Positions 1-8,709 of a stretch of 64,000 nucleotides of DNA are shown piece by piece; the stretch's first letter is position 1, and every line of letters begins with the position of its first letter. The position numbers and the translations under genes were made by a program. The notes beneath the pieces were generated by a model. The model had not been told where the DNA came from, did not search any database, and was given only the letters and a program-made list of their open reading frames with translations. The DNA is from Thalassospira lucentensis (GTDB taxonomy: Bacteria; Pseudomonadota; Alphaproteobacteria; Rhodospirillales; Thalassospiraceae), in NCBI RefSeq assembly GCF_001613805.1, contig NZ_LPVY01000003.1, positions 124,001 through 188,000 on the forward strand, given 5' to 3'.

Positions 1-543
1 GCCGTCATTCTTGCGGCTTTCTACAAACGCCTGTCATGGGATGTTCTGCGCCACGTGACGCGTCAGACCGTCCAGATCAGCGCGATGGTGTTCGTAATCC
101 TGCTGGGTGCTTCGGTATTCTCGCTGGTCTTCCGTGGCCTTGGCGGGGATCACCTTGTCGAAGAACTGCTGCATAACCTTCCGGGTGGTGTTTTCAGCGC
201 CATGCTGGTTGTGATGCTGCTGATGTTTGTCATGGGCTTCTTCCTCGATTTCATTGAAATCGTGTTTGTGGTTGTGCCAATCGTTGGCCCGATCCTGCTC
301 AAGATGGATATCGATCCGGTCTGGCTTGGCGTGATGATTGCCATCAACCTGCAGACCAGCTTCCTGACACCACCGTTCGGCTTTGCCCTGTTCTATCTGC
401 GTGGGGTGGCTCCGGCGGCAATCAAGACCTGGGACATCTATCGCGGGATTGTCCCGTTTGTCCTGATCCAGGTTCTTGGACTTGGCCTTGTGGCCGCATT
501 CCCGGTCCTGGCAACCTGGTTGCCGGACGTGTTGTTCAAGTAG
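1..543 (+). CDS. TRAP transporter large permease (DctM family), C-terminal part
   Basis: The reading frame is open from the first base, so the gene enters from outside the window and only about 180 C-terminal residues are visible. They hold several hydrophobic segments and the stretch LQTSFLTPPFGFALFYLRGV, typical of the large (12-TM) subunit of TRAP transporters of the keto-acid/mannitol/chloroaromatic group. This subunit carries a solute into the cytoplasm using the sodium gradient, with a small DctQ subunit and a periplasmic binding protein. DctQ is not in the window. The binding protein gene next door lies on the opposite strand, tail to tail. The family is clear; the substrate is not. 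Confidence 0.9.
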   Translation, partial: AVILAAFYKRLSWDVLRHVTRQTVQISAMVFVILLGASVFSLVFRGLGGDHLVEELLHNLPGGVFSAMLVVMLLMFVMGFFLDFIEIVFVVVPIVGPILLKMDIDPVWLGVMIAINLQTSFLTPPFGFALFYLRGVAPAAIKTWDIYRGIVPFVLIQVLGLGLVAAFPVLATWLPDVLFK

Positions 544-564
544 CAACCGTTTAAATCACAAGGT

Positions 565-591
565 AAAAGGCGCCCATTACGGGCGCCTTTT
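565..591 (+). terminator. Rho-independent terminator after TRAP permease
   Basis: An AAAAGGCGCCC / GGGCGCCTTTT inverted repeat with a short loop, followed by a T-rich run, lies 22 bases after the permease stop codon. Confidence 0.85.
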
Positions 592-618
592 CTTTGCTGT
601 TTTTTCCGATATACGGAT

Positions 619-650
619 AAAAAAAGGGGTCGGCATTTGCCGACCCCTTT
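619..650 (-). terminator. Terminator of the TRAP binding-protein gene
   Basis: A GGGGTCGGCA / TGCCGACCCC stem has an A-run on its left side, which reads as a T-run on the minus strand. It ends 22 bases before the stop of the minus-strand gene. Together with the 565-591 stem it insulates the two convergent transcripts. Confidence 0.85.
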
Positions 651-671
651 GTGCTTTCAATCGCTGAAAAC

Positions 672-1766
672 CTAGTATTTGAACGGCAGAATACGTGCCT
701 GGGCGAAAGCCGATTCCGAGAATTTCGACCAGCCAATCGACTGGGTACGGAACGCGATCAGGCTTTCAAAGACTTCCTGCGACAGCGGGTTTGAAGCAAC
801 GAGGTCACGCAAAACCGTGCCCGACAATGCGCCAAGGTTTGTCAGAATGTCGTCCGAGAACGGGCGAACATCGACATTGTGCTTGTCGCGCAGGGTCTGG
901 AGCGCCTGATTGTTGCGTGCGGTGAATTCCGACAGAACCATCTGGTTCACGGCACGGTTGGCCTGCTCGACAATTGCCTTCAGGTCATCCGGAAGGCTGT
1001 TCCAAGCGTCCAGGTTGATGAAGTTGTCAAGCACGGTTGCCGGCTCGTGCCAGCCCGGATAGTAGTAGAACTTGGCTGATTTATAGAGACCAAATGCCAG
1101 GTCGTTATACGGTCCAACCCATTCGGTCGCGTCAATCGCACCGGACTGAAGGGCAGGCGGAATTTCGCCACCCGGAAGGTTCACAACGTTGCCACCAGCA
1201 GCTTTGACAACTTCGCCACCAAGGCCCGGAATACGCATTTTCAGACCTTTATAGTCGTCAATCGTATTCATTTCCTTGTTGAACCAGCCGCCCATCTGGG
1301 TGCCGGTATTGCCGGACGGGAAGAATTTGCAGTTCAGTTCGGAATAGACTTTATCTGCAAGTTCCTGACCGCCGCCCCACTGGAACCAGGCATTCTGTTC
1401 CTGAGCGTTCAGACCGAACGGCATGGCTGCGATATACTGGGTGGCGTCAACTTTACCTTTCCAGTAGTAAGGCGCGCCATGCCCCATTTCGACAGTGCCG
1501 TTACCAACGGCATCAATGGCCTCAAAAGCGGGAACAATTTCGCCCGCGCCAAAAACGGTCACATTCATGCGGCCGTTTGATGCCTTGTTGATGTATTCAG
1601 CCAGAAGGTTAGCCCCGGTCCCCAGACCCGGGAAGTTTTTTGGCCAGGTGGTGACCATACGCCATTCACGGACTTCCTGTGCGATAGCCGGTTTGGCAAA
1701 GGTAGACGCGACCGCTGCGGTCGCACCAGCTACCGCGGCGCCGGAGAGAAATTGGCGACGTTTCAT
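672..1766 (-). CDS. TRAP transporter substrate-binding protein (DctP/TakP-like)
   Basis: A 364-residue periplasmic binding protein. The N-terminus (MKRRQFLSGAAVAGA..., then A-rich to AIA-QE) is a twin-arginine-type signal, so export in a folded state is likely. The mature part resembles TakP-like proteins of the mannitol/chloroaromatic/keto-acid TRAP group: MVTTWPKNFPGLG near the mature N-terminus, GHGAPYYWKGK, and a Trp/Gly-rich ATEWVGPYND segment. TakP itself binds 2-oxo acids, but the ligand here is only a guess. It converges on the permease gene 1-543, whose product it probably serves. Opposite strands and two back-to-back terminators mean the two are not co-transcribed, which is unusual for a TRAP system. 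Confidence 0.88.
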   Translation of the reverse strand: MKRRQFLSGAAVAGATAAVASTFAKPAIAQEVREWRMVTTWPKNFPGLGTGANLLAEYINKASNGRMNVTVFGAGEIVPAFEAIDAVGNGTVEMGHGAPYYWKGKVDATQYIAAMPFGLNAQEQNAWFQWGGGQELADKVYSELNCKFFPSGNTGTQMGGWFNKEMNTIDDYKGLKMRIPGLGGEVVKAAGGNVVNLPGGEIPPALQSGAIDATEWVGPYNDLAFGLYKSAKFYYYPGWHEPATVLDNFINLDAWNSLPDDLKAIVEQANRAVNQMVLSEFTARNNQALQTLRDKHNVDVRPFSDDILTNLGALSGTVLRDLVASNPLSQEVFESLIAFRTQSIGWSKFSESAFAQARILPFKY

Positions 1767-1933
1767 AGATTACAGCCTCCCAAAGATGCAAGCTCATGAT
1801 TTATTTTACTCAAAGCCGTCATGCGACTTTGGGCAAAGCTTATATGCGTCTGGAGAATGTGGCAACCGGGGATCGAGTAGGTAGGCACTACTTTAGTCTA
1901 AGTGTTTCGTGCCGGGTATTTTACCGGCAGATG

Positions 1934-2674
1934 TCAGTCATCTGAAACGTTCGACGAAGGGATTTTCACCCATTTCCCGCCGCGAAAACCTTCAAGAGGC
2001 TGAAAGCGCATCTTGTAGGACATTTTGCGGCATTCGCCGATCCAGTATCCCAGATAAACATGTGGCAGTTCAAGAATCTGGCACTCGTTTATGAGATCAA
2101 GGATGATAAAGGTTCCAAGCCCGCGGCGCTGTTCGCGCGGATCAAAAAAGCTGTAAACAGCCGATAACCCATCAGAAAGATTGTCGACCAGGGCAACAGC
2201 AATCAGGCTGTGGTCAGGACGTCTGTATTCGAAGATTGACGTATCAACGGTGCTGTCTTCGATCATTGCCCGGTAATCGCGGGCATCCATCCTTGCCATG
2301 TCGCCATTGCCGTGACGGGCATCCTGATATTCACTGAACAGCTGAAACTGTTCCTGTGTTGCGGCTGGCGGCAAAATCGTGCGGGTCAGGTCGTTATTTT
2401 TTGCGACAATCCGGCGAAACGACTTTGTCTTGCAAAAGTCGGCCGAACGCACGCGCACCGGAACGCACGCATCACATTCACTGCAGGCCGGCAAATAGGC
2501 GATGGAATGACTGCGACGGAACCCCGACCGTGAAAGCAGATCATGAATGTTGTTCGCTTCCGGTCCCCGTAATTCTGTGACCAGCTTGCGTTCGAACCGG
2601 CCTGCCAGATACGGACAGGGCATCGGAGCCGTCATGAAATAATGTTGGGTCAGTCGTCTTTGATTGACGGTCAT
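1934..2674 (-). CDS. bpt: Aspartate/glutamate leucyltransferase (Bpt)
   Basis: A 246-residue L/F-type aminoacyl-tRNA-protein transferase. It moves leucine from Leu-tRNA to proteins with an N-terminal Asp or Glu, marking them for ClpAP through the N-degron pathway. Family signs are the Cys-rich N-terminal block PCPYLAGRFER and CSECDACVPVRV, the middle FRRIVAKNNDL, and the C-terminal GNAT-like YLGYWIGECRKMSYK. Length fits the family. It stands alone between the TRAP binding protein and motB, all on the minus strand, and has 167 bases after its stop before takP's coding region ends upstream. Confidence 0.93.
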   Translation of the reverse strand: MTVNQRRLTQHYFMTAPMPCPYLAGRFERKLVTELRGPEANNIHDLLSRSGFRRSHSIAYLPACSECDACVPVRVRSADFCKTKSFRRIVAKNNDLTRTILPPAATQEQFQLFSEYQDARHGNGDMARMDARDYRAMIEDSTVDTSIFEYRRPDHSLIAVALVDNLSDGLSAVYSFFDPREQRRGLGTFIILDLINECQILELPHVYLGYWIGECRKMSYKMRFQPLEGFRGGKWVKIPSSNVSDD

Positions 2675-2786
2675 TTATCGCGTTTGCCCGGGTTCAAGAG
2701 GGTCTTCTGATAATATGAGATTAGGTATAAATCATGACGGTTTAAAGGGCGAACCCGACGATTGTCGGAATTCGCCAGAAAGTTCC

Positions 2787-3734
2787 CTACCGGTTTGACG
2801 GGACAGCAAAGCTTGGGCGCCGGTTTGCCGGTGCTGGATTGCTGGTTCCCTGTTCGGTGGATGGAGTACCAGACTGGGCAGGGGCGGATGTTTCGCCATC
2901 TTCTGCCGGGCGTTCACCGGTTCCGCGCAGAAGCGTAATGCTGATACGGCGGTTACGCTCGTTTTCCGGTGCTTCCGGGATCAGCGGGTCGGTATCCGCA
3001 AGGCCCGCGACTTTGGCGAAGCGCCCTGTTGCAAGGCCCTGTGTTTCAAGTTCCCGGCGGGTGGCCAATGCACGATCCGAAGACAGTTCCCAGTTGCTGT
3101 AGCCGGTGATTGTCGTAAAGGGCACCGCATCCGTGTGGCCTTCGATCGAAATATCCTGCGGCATGCCTTTGATTGCTTCGACAACCTTTGAAAGCAGAAG
3201 CTTGGTATGTTCGGCCATGACAGCACTCCCGCTTGGGAACATTGCAGTACCGTCTTCGTCCAAAATCTGGATGCGAAGACCTTCGTCGGTTTCTTCGATC
3301 CGGATATTCTTGGCAAGTTCCTGGAGATCCGGGGAGCTTTCAAGAGCCTTGCGAAGTTCTTCTTCCGCTTCCTTGAATTCCTTGTCTTCTTGTTCGGCAA
3401 GGCGTTGTTCAGCCATTTCTTCCGGTGTTTTTACTGGGGGAATATCAATACTGACCGTCGGTGCCCCCATCTCGGAGCGTAAAGCTCCTTGTTCTGCAAG
3501 GCTTTGGCCACCCAGAATGCCCCCGGAACCGGACTCGCTTTGAGAAATGGTTTCCGGGGTGAAGTAGTTCGAAATACCCTGAAGCTGTTCCTCGGTCGCG
3601 CTGCTAAGCAGCCAAAGCAACAAAAAGAACGCCATCATTGCCGTCACAAAATCGGCATAGGCAACTTTCCACGAGCCGCCATGATGGCCACCGTGTCCGC
3701 CTTTTTTGACTTTCTTTATGACGATATCAGGCAT
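2787..3734 (-). CDS. motB: Flagellar motor stator protein MotB
   Basis: A 315-residue inner-membrane protein with a periplasmic OmpA-like peptidoglycan-binding domain. It anchors the proton-driven stator to the wall. The N-terminus is basic, with a His/Gly-rich start, then one TM segment containing YADFVTAMMAFF. Asp28 there matches the proton-binding Asp of MotB. Residues about 65-140 are charged and low-complexity (the plug/linker). The OmpA domain follows, with IEGHTDAVPF and NRRISITLLR. The C-terminal tail is rich in Pro, Ser and Thr. It lies 50 bases after motA on the same strand. No other flagellar gene is present, so this is a detached motAB pair. Confidence 0.95.
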   Translation of the reverse strand: MPDIVIKKVKKGGHGGHHGGSWKVAYADFVTAMMAFFLLLWLLSSATEEQLQGISNYFTPETISQSESGSGGILGGQSLAEQGALRSEMGAPTVSIDIPPVKTPEEMAEQRLAEQEDKEFKEAEEELRKALESSPDLQELAKNIRIEETDEGLRIQILDEDGTAMFPSGSAVMAEHTKLLLSKVVEAIKGMPQDISIEGHTDAVPFTTITGYSNWELSSDRALATRRELETQGLATGRFAKVAGLADTDPLIPEAPENERNRRISITLLRGTGERPAEDGETSAPAQSGTPSTEQGTSNPAPANRRPSFAVPSNR

Positions 3735-3784
3735 TCTTTACGCGGATCCCGGTTATCAATAACGCTTGAAGATTGTTTTTCTTA

Positions 3785-4639
3785 TTAGGCCGTTGGCGCA
3801 TTCTGCAAGGCATCGTCCAGCTCTTTGAAGCTGGGACGAATGTCATGAGGAAGCGTTTTTCGGGCAAACTCGACCGAAACCTGCGGGGCATATCCCTGCA
3901 TGTGACCAATCAGGGCAGCCTTCATGCAGCTGTAGAATTTTGCATCCTGATCAAGTGTCTTTTTGATGATGGCAGATGTCGGGCCAACGAAACCATAGGA
4001 TGCCAGGATCCCAAGGAAGGTCCCGACAAGTGCCGCACCGATCAGGCCGCCCAGAACTTCCGGGGGCTCGGTGACCGAGCCCATGGTCACGATCACACCA
4101 AGAACGGCTGCAACAATCCCGAGGCCGGGAAGGGCATCACCTACCGTCTGGATGGCATCAGGAACCATGTGCTCTTCTTCATGATGAACTTCGAGTTCCT
4201 GATCAATAACGGCTTCCAGCTCGTAGGCGTTGGTTGTACCCAGCGTTAACAGGCGCAAATAATCGCACAGGAATTCCACGGCATGGTGGTCATGCATGAC
4301 GCCCGGAAAGTTGCCAAACAGGCTTGAACTTTCGGGATTCTCGACATGGCTCTCAAGGGCAAGGTCGCCCTTCGATTTGGCAAGCCGGAATACGGCATAA
4401 AGGCAAATCAGCAATTCAAGATAAGCCGCTTTTTTCTTCGGCCCTTTTAGCGCCCGGATCGTATAAGCGATGGATTTTTTAAGGATGCTTAGCGGGTTGG
4501 CAATCAGAAACGTACCGAAAGCCGCGCCGAAAATGATCAGAACCTCAAGCGGCTGAACAAGTACGCCAAACTCGCCATGCGGAAGATAACCACCCAGAAC
4601 GGCACCGATTACGATAACGTAACCAATAATCAGAAACAT
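3785..4639 (-). CDS. motA: Flagellar motor stator protein MotA
   Basis: A 284-residue membrane protein that forms the MotA5B2 stator with MotB and couples ion flow to torque. It begins MFLIIGYVIVIGAVLGGY, followed by a second TM segment (VLIIFGAAFGTFLIANP), a long cytoplasmic domain with charged residues, and a TM pair near residues 165-220 (LPGLGIVAAVLGVIVTMG; AALVGTFLGILASYGFVGP). This is the longer, proton-type MotA (about 285-295 residues). It is the first gene of motAB. Its upstream gap (4640-4890) is AT-rich and shared with the divergent flavin reductase. Confidence 0.95.
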   Translation of the reverse strand: MFLIIGYVIVIGAVLGGYLPHGEFGVLVQPLEVLIIFGAAFGTFLIANPLSILKKSIAYTIRALKGPKKKAAYLELLICLYAVFRLAKSKGDLALESHVENPESSSLFGNFPGVMHDHHAVEFLCDYLRLLTLGTTNAYELEAVIDQELEVHHEEEHMVPDAIQTVGDALPGLGIVAAVLGVIVTMGSVTEPPEVLGGLIGAALVGTFLGILASYGFVGPTSAIIKKTLDQDAKFYSCMKAALIGHMQGYAPQVSVEFARKTLPHDIRPSFKELDDALQNAPTA

Positions 4640-4890
4640 TATGTATTCCCCGCTACCCCATAAATTTTCACAAGTAACTCATCCTGAAACGGCTCGGCGA
4701 AATTCGCATTGGCTGATTTTGGGATACGATACCTGCAACTATATGATCCATATTAACTTTTAATCTTATTAATATAGCGTTTAAAACGCTGTCGCGTGGG
4801 GTTTGACAGCACAAGTTTTTCCCGCCATTTTCCCTGATCCTGTACGCAGGTCATGTCTAATAGGTTTTATCAGCAAGAGCATTCTTCAAT

Positions 4891-5373
4891 ATGTCATTTT
4901 CATCGCGCGATTTTCGGGACTGTCTGGGGCAATTTGCAACCGGTGTTGCTGTTGTTACGGCACGGGCGAACAATGGCGCAAAAGCAGGCATTACGATCAA
5001 TTCGTTTGCGTCGGTGTCACTCGATCCGGCGCTGGTCCTGTTTTCGGTAGATCAGCGCGCGGCAACACATTCTTTGTTTGCAGGTGAATGTGACCGCTTT
5101 TGCATCAATATCCTTAATCGGGAACAGCGCGATCTGTCTGATCTGTTTTCATCACCGGTTCAGGACCGTTGGGAAGACCTTGTTTTTGAAGATGATTGTC
5201 ATGGTGTGCCAAAGCTGACCGGTAATCTTGCGACATTTTCCTGCAAGCGACATGCAATTCACGATGGCGGGGACCACAGCATCATTGTCGGGCATGTGCA
5301 GGATATTTCGATGGGGAATACCGGCGATCCGCTTCTTTATTATGGTGGCCGCTACCACTCCCTCGGGGAATGA
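4891..5373 (+). CDS. Flavin reductase family protein (FMN-binding split barrel)
   Basis: A 160-residue protein of the flavin reductase-like family, which includes the small reductase partners of two-component monooxygenases. Diagnostic parts are FRDCLGQFATGVAVVT at the N-terminus, then GITINSFASVSLDPALVLFSV, CINIL and a late HSIIVGHVQDI. Such proteins use NAD(P)H to reduce free FMN or FAD for an oxygenase. No oxygenase is near, so it may supply a distant partner. The start at 4891 gives the usual family N-terminus; an upstream in-frame start in another frame is not supported. It is divergent from motA and convergent with ilvA. Confidence 0.87.
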   Translation: MSFSSRDFRDCLGQFATGVAVVTARANNGAKAGITINSFASVSLDPALVLFSVDQRAATHSLFAGECDRFCINILNREQRDLSDLFSSPVQDRWEDLVFEDDCHGVPKLTGNLATFSCKRHAIHDGGDHSIIVGHVQDISMGNTGDPLLYYGGRYHSLGE

Positions 5374-5377
5374 TCAA

Positions 5378-5410
5378 AGGGCCAACGACGCTGTCGCTGG
5401 CCCTGATGCT
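5378..5410. terminator. Bidirectional terminator between flavin reductase and ilvA
   Basis: AGGGCCA-a-CGAC / GTCG-c-TGGCCCT forms a long stem with a three-base loop, followed on the plus strand by a T-run. It fills nearly the whole gap between the two convergent genes. Confidence 0.8.
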
Positions 5411-5412
5411 TT

Positions 5413-6639
5413 TTAGTCGAGCGATGTGTTGCCCAGAAGGCGACTGCCAAATCCGGCACCCGTCAGTTTTTCGATGACCTGTTCCGCGTGGGTGGTGTCT
5501 CTGACTTCGAGAACCATATCAACGTCTGTCTGCTTTGCCGGAACGTCATAGAAATGGCGCTGATGATACACTTCGATGATGTTGGCTTCGGCGTCACCGA
5601 TCAGCGCGCTGATGGTTGCAAGTGCGCCCGGCACATCCGGGATTTCGATGCGCACACGCACAAGGCGGCCTTCGCGCGCCATACCACGCATCAGAACCTG
5701 CGCCAGAAGGCGTGTATCGATATTGCCGCCACTGACAATCATGCAAACTTTCTTGCCCTTGAAACGGTCATGATGGTCAAGCAGGGCCGCAAGAGGGGCC
5801 GCACCAGCACCTTCGACAACGGTTTTCTCGATCTCGATCAGCATCTGAATGGCCCGCTCGATCGAGCTTTCCTCGACCAGCAGCACATCATCAAGCTTTT
5901 CCTTGCAGATTTCGAGGGTCAGGCCGCCGGGCTGCTTGACGGCAATGCCCTCGGCAATCGTCACACCACCACCCGAAAGCGGCAGGCCCTTGATGCCTTC
6001 ATACATCGAAGGATAAAGCTTGGTCTCGACCCCGATCACCTCGATATCCGGACGTCGTGCCTTGATTGCCGTTACAATACCGGCCGCTAGGCCGCCGCCG
6101 CCAATTGGCACGATAATGGTGTCGATGTCCGCCCCATCATTAAGGATTTCAAGCCCGACAGTCCCCTGACCGGCAATGATATGCGGATCATCAAACGGAT
6201 GAACAAAGGTCAGGCCGCGTTCTTCCTGAATTTTCGATGCGGCTTCAAGGCTTTCGGCGAAAACACTGCCTTTAAGGACAACTTCCGCTCCGTGTGAACG
6301 GGTGTGATGGACCTTGGTAAAGGGCGTGTTTTTCGGCATGACAATGGTTGCCGGAATACCAAGGCGCTTGGCGTTATAGGCGACCCCCTGGGCATGGTTG
6401 CCTGCCGATACGGCAATGACGCCTTTCGCGCGTTCCTCTGGCGTCAGGCTGGCAAGTTTGACATAGGCGCCGCGTTCCTTGAAGGATGCCGTATATTGCA
6501 GATTTTCAAGTTTCAGATGAACTTCTGCCTCGCAAATTCTTGAAAGTGTTTGCGATTTTACCAGTGGTGTTTTGCTGACGATGCCTTCAAGCAAGCCGGA
6601 TGCGCGTACGATGTCGTGATAGGAAACGGTCATTTCCAT
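5413..6639 (-). CDS. ilvA: Threonine ammonia-lyase with C-terminal ACT domain
   Basis: A 408-residue PLP enzyme that turns threonine into 2-oxobutanoate and ammonia, the first step toward isoleucine. The PLP lysine is Lys54 in ASFKERGAY. The phosphate loop appears as PIGGGGLAAG, and SGGNID follows near residue 315. Residues about 330-400 form an ACT-like domain (RIEIPDVPGALATISALIGD), which usually senses an amino acid. The length matches the single-ACT form, not the 510-residue E. coli IlvA with two ACT-like repeats, so catabolic (TdcB-like) use is also possible. It stands alone. Confidence 0.92.
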   Translation of the reverse strand: MEMTVSYHDIVRASGLLEGIVSKTPLVKSQTLSRICEAEVHLKLENLQYTASFKERGAYVKLASLTPEERAKGVIAVSAGNHAQGVAYNAKRLGIPATIVMPKNTPFTKVHHTRSHGAEVVLKGSVFAESLEAASKIQEERGLTFVHPFDDPHIIAGQGTVGLEILNDGADIDTIIVPIGGGGLAAGIVTAIKARRPDIEVIGVETKLYPSMYEGIKGLPLSGGGVTIAEGIAVKQPGGLTLEICKEKLDDVLLVEESSIERAIQMLIEIEKTVVEGAGAAPLAALLDHHDRFKGKKVCMIVSGGNIDTRLLAQVLMRGMAREGRLVRVRIEIPDVPGALATISALIGDAEANIIEVYHQRHFYDVPAKQTDVDMVLEVRDTTHAEQVIEKLTGAGFGSRLLGNTSLD

Positions 6640-6975
6640 ACTCCTGCGGCCAGTCGCCTTTATATATGGCGTGCTGGCATTTTATCATGTGTGGGCAAAA
6701 TTCGGATGTTTAACCAAGCCTGTCATCCGCAGATGACAGGGATCACATTCGCAGGGCGGAAATCCCGATAATCATGGCCATCGCACCGGCACGAAGCGTC
6801 GGACGGGGATGCGATGCGAGGATGTCAAGGCAAGCAGACATAGCCATGTTCTTTCGGGTTATGGATCGTTAATCGTGATGCAGCTTTGCGGATTAGGCGC
6901 GCAAGGTCAAGTTTGCAAACAAAAAAGCCGGGTTGCAAATGTTGCAACCCGGCCGGTTGGGGAACGCGGGCAGGG
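6640..6975. other. Gene-free stretch between ilvA and aldehyde dehydrogenase
   Basis: No supportable gene. It holds the upstream region of ilvA, a perfect 9-bp inverted repeat CCTGTCATC-cgca-GATGACAGG (6719-6740, the central bases shared with the arms), and the aldehyde dehydrogenase terminator. A 34-codon minus-strand frame at 6743-6847 has no recognisable features. Confidence 0.6.
6922..6956 (-). terminator. Terminator of the aldehyde dehydrogenase gene
   Basis: GCCGGGTTGCAA / TTGCAACCCGGC is a perfect 12-bp stem with a four-base loop. The A-run on its left side is a T-run on the minus strand, 20-30 bases after the gene's stop. Confidence 0.88.
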
Positions 6976-8463
6976 TTATTCCATATTCATGATGATGGTT
7001 TTCTTGTGCGTGAAATGTTCAAGCATGCTTTCAAGCGATGCCTCCTTGCCAAGACCCGAAAGCTTGACGCCGCCATATGACAGGTTGGGCTGCACGACAA
7101 GGTTCTGGTTGACCTGAACAAAGCCCGCTTCAAGCCGTTTGGTCGCGCTCAGTGCGGTTTTAAGGTCCTTGGTCCAGACAGTTGCGGCAAGGCCAAAGTC
7201 GCTGTCATTGGCAAGCTCGATCGCCTCGTCAAAGGTTTTGAACCTGAACACGCAGGCGACGGGGCCAAAGATTTCTTCGCGGGCAATCCGGGCATCGGGC
7301 TTGACGTTGGTAAAGACGACCGGACGGACAAACATGCCGTCTGTAAGTGCCGGATCGGTCGGAAGGGCGCTGAGTTCATTTTTGGTCGCACCTTCCTGTT
7401 CGCCGATCTCGATATAACCGCACACCTTGTCGCGCTGTTTGCGGTTGATGATGGTGCCGATATCGGTTTCCTCGTCCAGCGGATCACCCATTTTAAGGGT
7501 GTTGACCTTGGCCAGAAGGCGGCTGACAAACTCGTCATGCAGGCTTTCATGAACCAGAATGCGCGACGACGCCGTGCAGCTCTGGCCCTGACGGGTAAAG
7601 CGCATACCGCCAATTGCCCCTGCGATGGCCTTGTCCAGATCGGCATCACCCATCACGATCATCGGGGATTTACCACCCAGTTCCAGCGTGACCGGGATCA
7701 GCTTTTCGGCCGCCGCGCGGTAAACCGTACGACCGGTTTCGACCGATCCGGTGAAGGAAACCTTTTTGACATCCTTATGCGCAACCAGCGGGCCGCCGCA
7801 TCCCGGACCAAAGCCGGAAAGGATATTCAAAACGCCTTTTGGCAGGATCTGCTGCATGATCTGGCAAACGCGAAGGACGGTAAACGGTGTGTCTTCTGCC
7901 GATTTAACAACGACGGTGTTGCCTGCGACCAATGCCGGGGCAACCTTGATCGCCATCAGGAGAAGCGGCACGTTCCAGGGAATTATCGCACCGACAACGC
8001 CAACCGGTTCTCGTGTCGTCAGGGTCATCATGTTCGGGTTGAACGGAATGGTTTCGCCCTTCAGTTCCGAAGCAAGGCCGCCAAAGAAGGTGAACATGTC
8101 GGCAAGAACCGATGCCTCGACCCGGCTCTCGGTACGCAGGGCCTTGCCCGATTCAAGGGCGACCAGGCGACCGAGTTCTTCAACATGCTGGGTCAGGATA
8201 CGTCCGCATTCCGCCACCAGCTTGCCGCGTTCGCGGGCAGGGCGGTTGGCCCAATCCTTCTGGGCCTTCTTTGCAACCGAAACTGCGAAATCGACGTCAT
8301 CGGCATCACCTTCGGCAGCCTGCGCAATGACTTTGCCGGTTGCCGGGTTCAGGACGTCGAAATTCTTGCCATTTTTGGCAGGCACAAGTTCCCCGTCGAT
8401 CAGGTGACGGCGATCGAGTTCCTTAACCAGTTTATGGGGATCAAGCACGGGTTCGATAGACAT
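6976..8463 (-). CDS. NAD(P)-dependent aldehyde dehydrogenase
   Basis: A 495-residue member of the classic aldehyde dehydrogenase superfamily. It has the Asn of IIPWNVPL, the Glu of LELGGKSP, and the catalytic Cys296 in GQSCTASSR; IFGPVACVF and the C-terminal YGGVKLSGLGKE also fit. It oxidises an aldehyde to the acid. The substrate cannot be read from sequence. It is divergent from an ornithine-decarboxylase-like gene 246 bases away, which makes an aminoaldehyde from polyamine breakdown a reasonable but unproven guess. It has its own terminator. Confidence 0.9.
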   Translation of the reverse strand: MSIEPVLDPHKLVKELDRRHLIDGELVPAKNGKNFDVLNPATGKVIAQAAEGDADDVDFAVSVAKKAQKDWANRPARERGKLVAECGRILTQHVEELGRLVALESGKALRTESRVEASVLADMFTFFGGLASELKGETIPFNPNMMTLTTREPVGVVGAIIPWNVPLLLMAIKVAPALVAGNTVVVKSAEDTPFTVLRVCQIMQQILPKGVLNILSGFGPGCGGPLVAHKDVKKVSFTGSVETGRTVYRAAAEKLIPVTLELGGKSPMIVMGDADLDKAIAGAIGGMRFTRQGQSCTASSRILVHESLHDEFVSRLLAKVNTLKMGDPLDEETDIGTIINRKQRDKVCGYIEIGEQEGATKNELSALPTDPALTDGMFVRPVVFTNVKPDARIAREEIFGPVACVFRFKTFDEAIELANDSDFGLAATVWTKDLKTALSATKRLEAGFVQVNQNLVVQPNLSYGGVKLSGLGKEASLESMLEHFTHKKTIIMNME

Positions 8464-8709
8464 TTCAGGCTCCCTGTCATATAGCTGCGCGCCCGTTTTC
8501 TGACTGAGCAGCGAAATAAGTGGTTATTCGGTATTGTTTTACCAATTTATCGATCCGATACCGGAAAGGCAAGGTCCTTTCACCATGTTAGGCATGACAG
8601 TCAGGAGCAGGATTGATAGGGTTAGAGTCATGACCCTAATTAAACGCGGGCGGCATTCCCGATTGTGAATGCGCCACAGATACAATTCCGTAAGGACAAG
8701 GGGATACCC

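Noticed and set aside
6743-6847. 34-codon minus-strand frame upstream of ilvA
   Set aside because: No convincing ribosome site, Met-rich, and no similarity I can recognise.
7537-8484. 315-codon plus-strand frame opposite the aldehyde dehydrogenase
   Set aside because: A shadow of the real minus-strand gene, with no recognisable domain.
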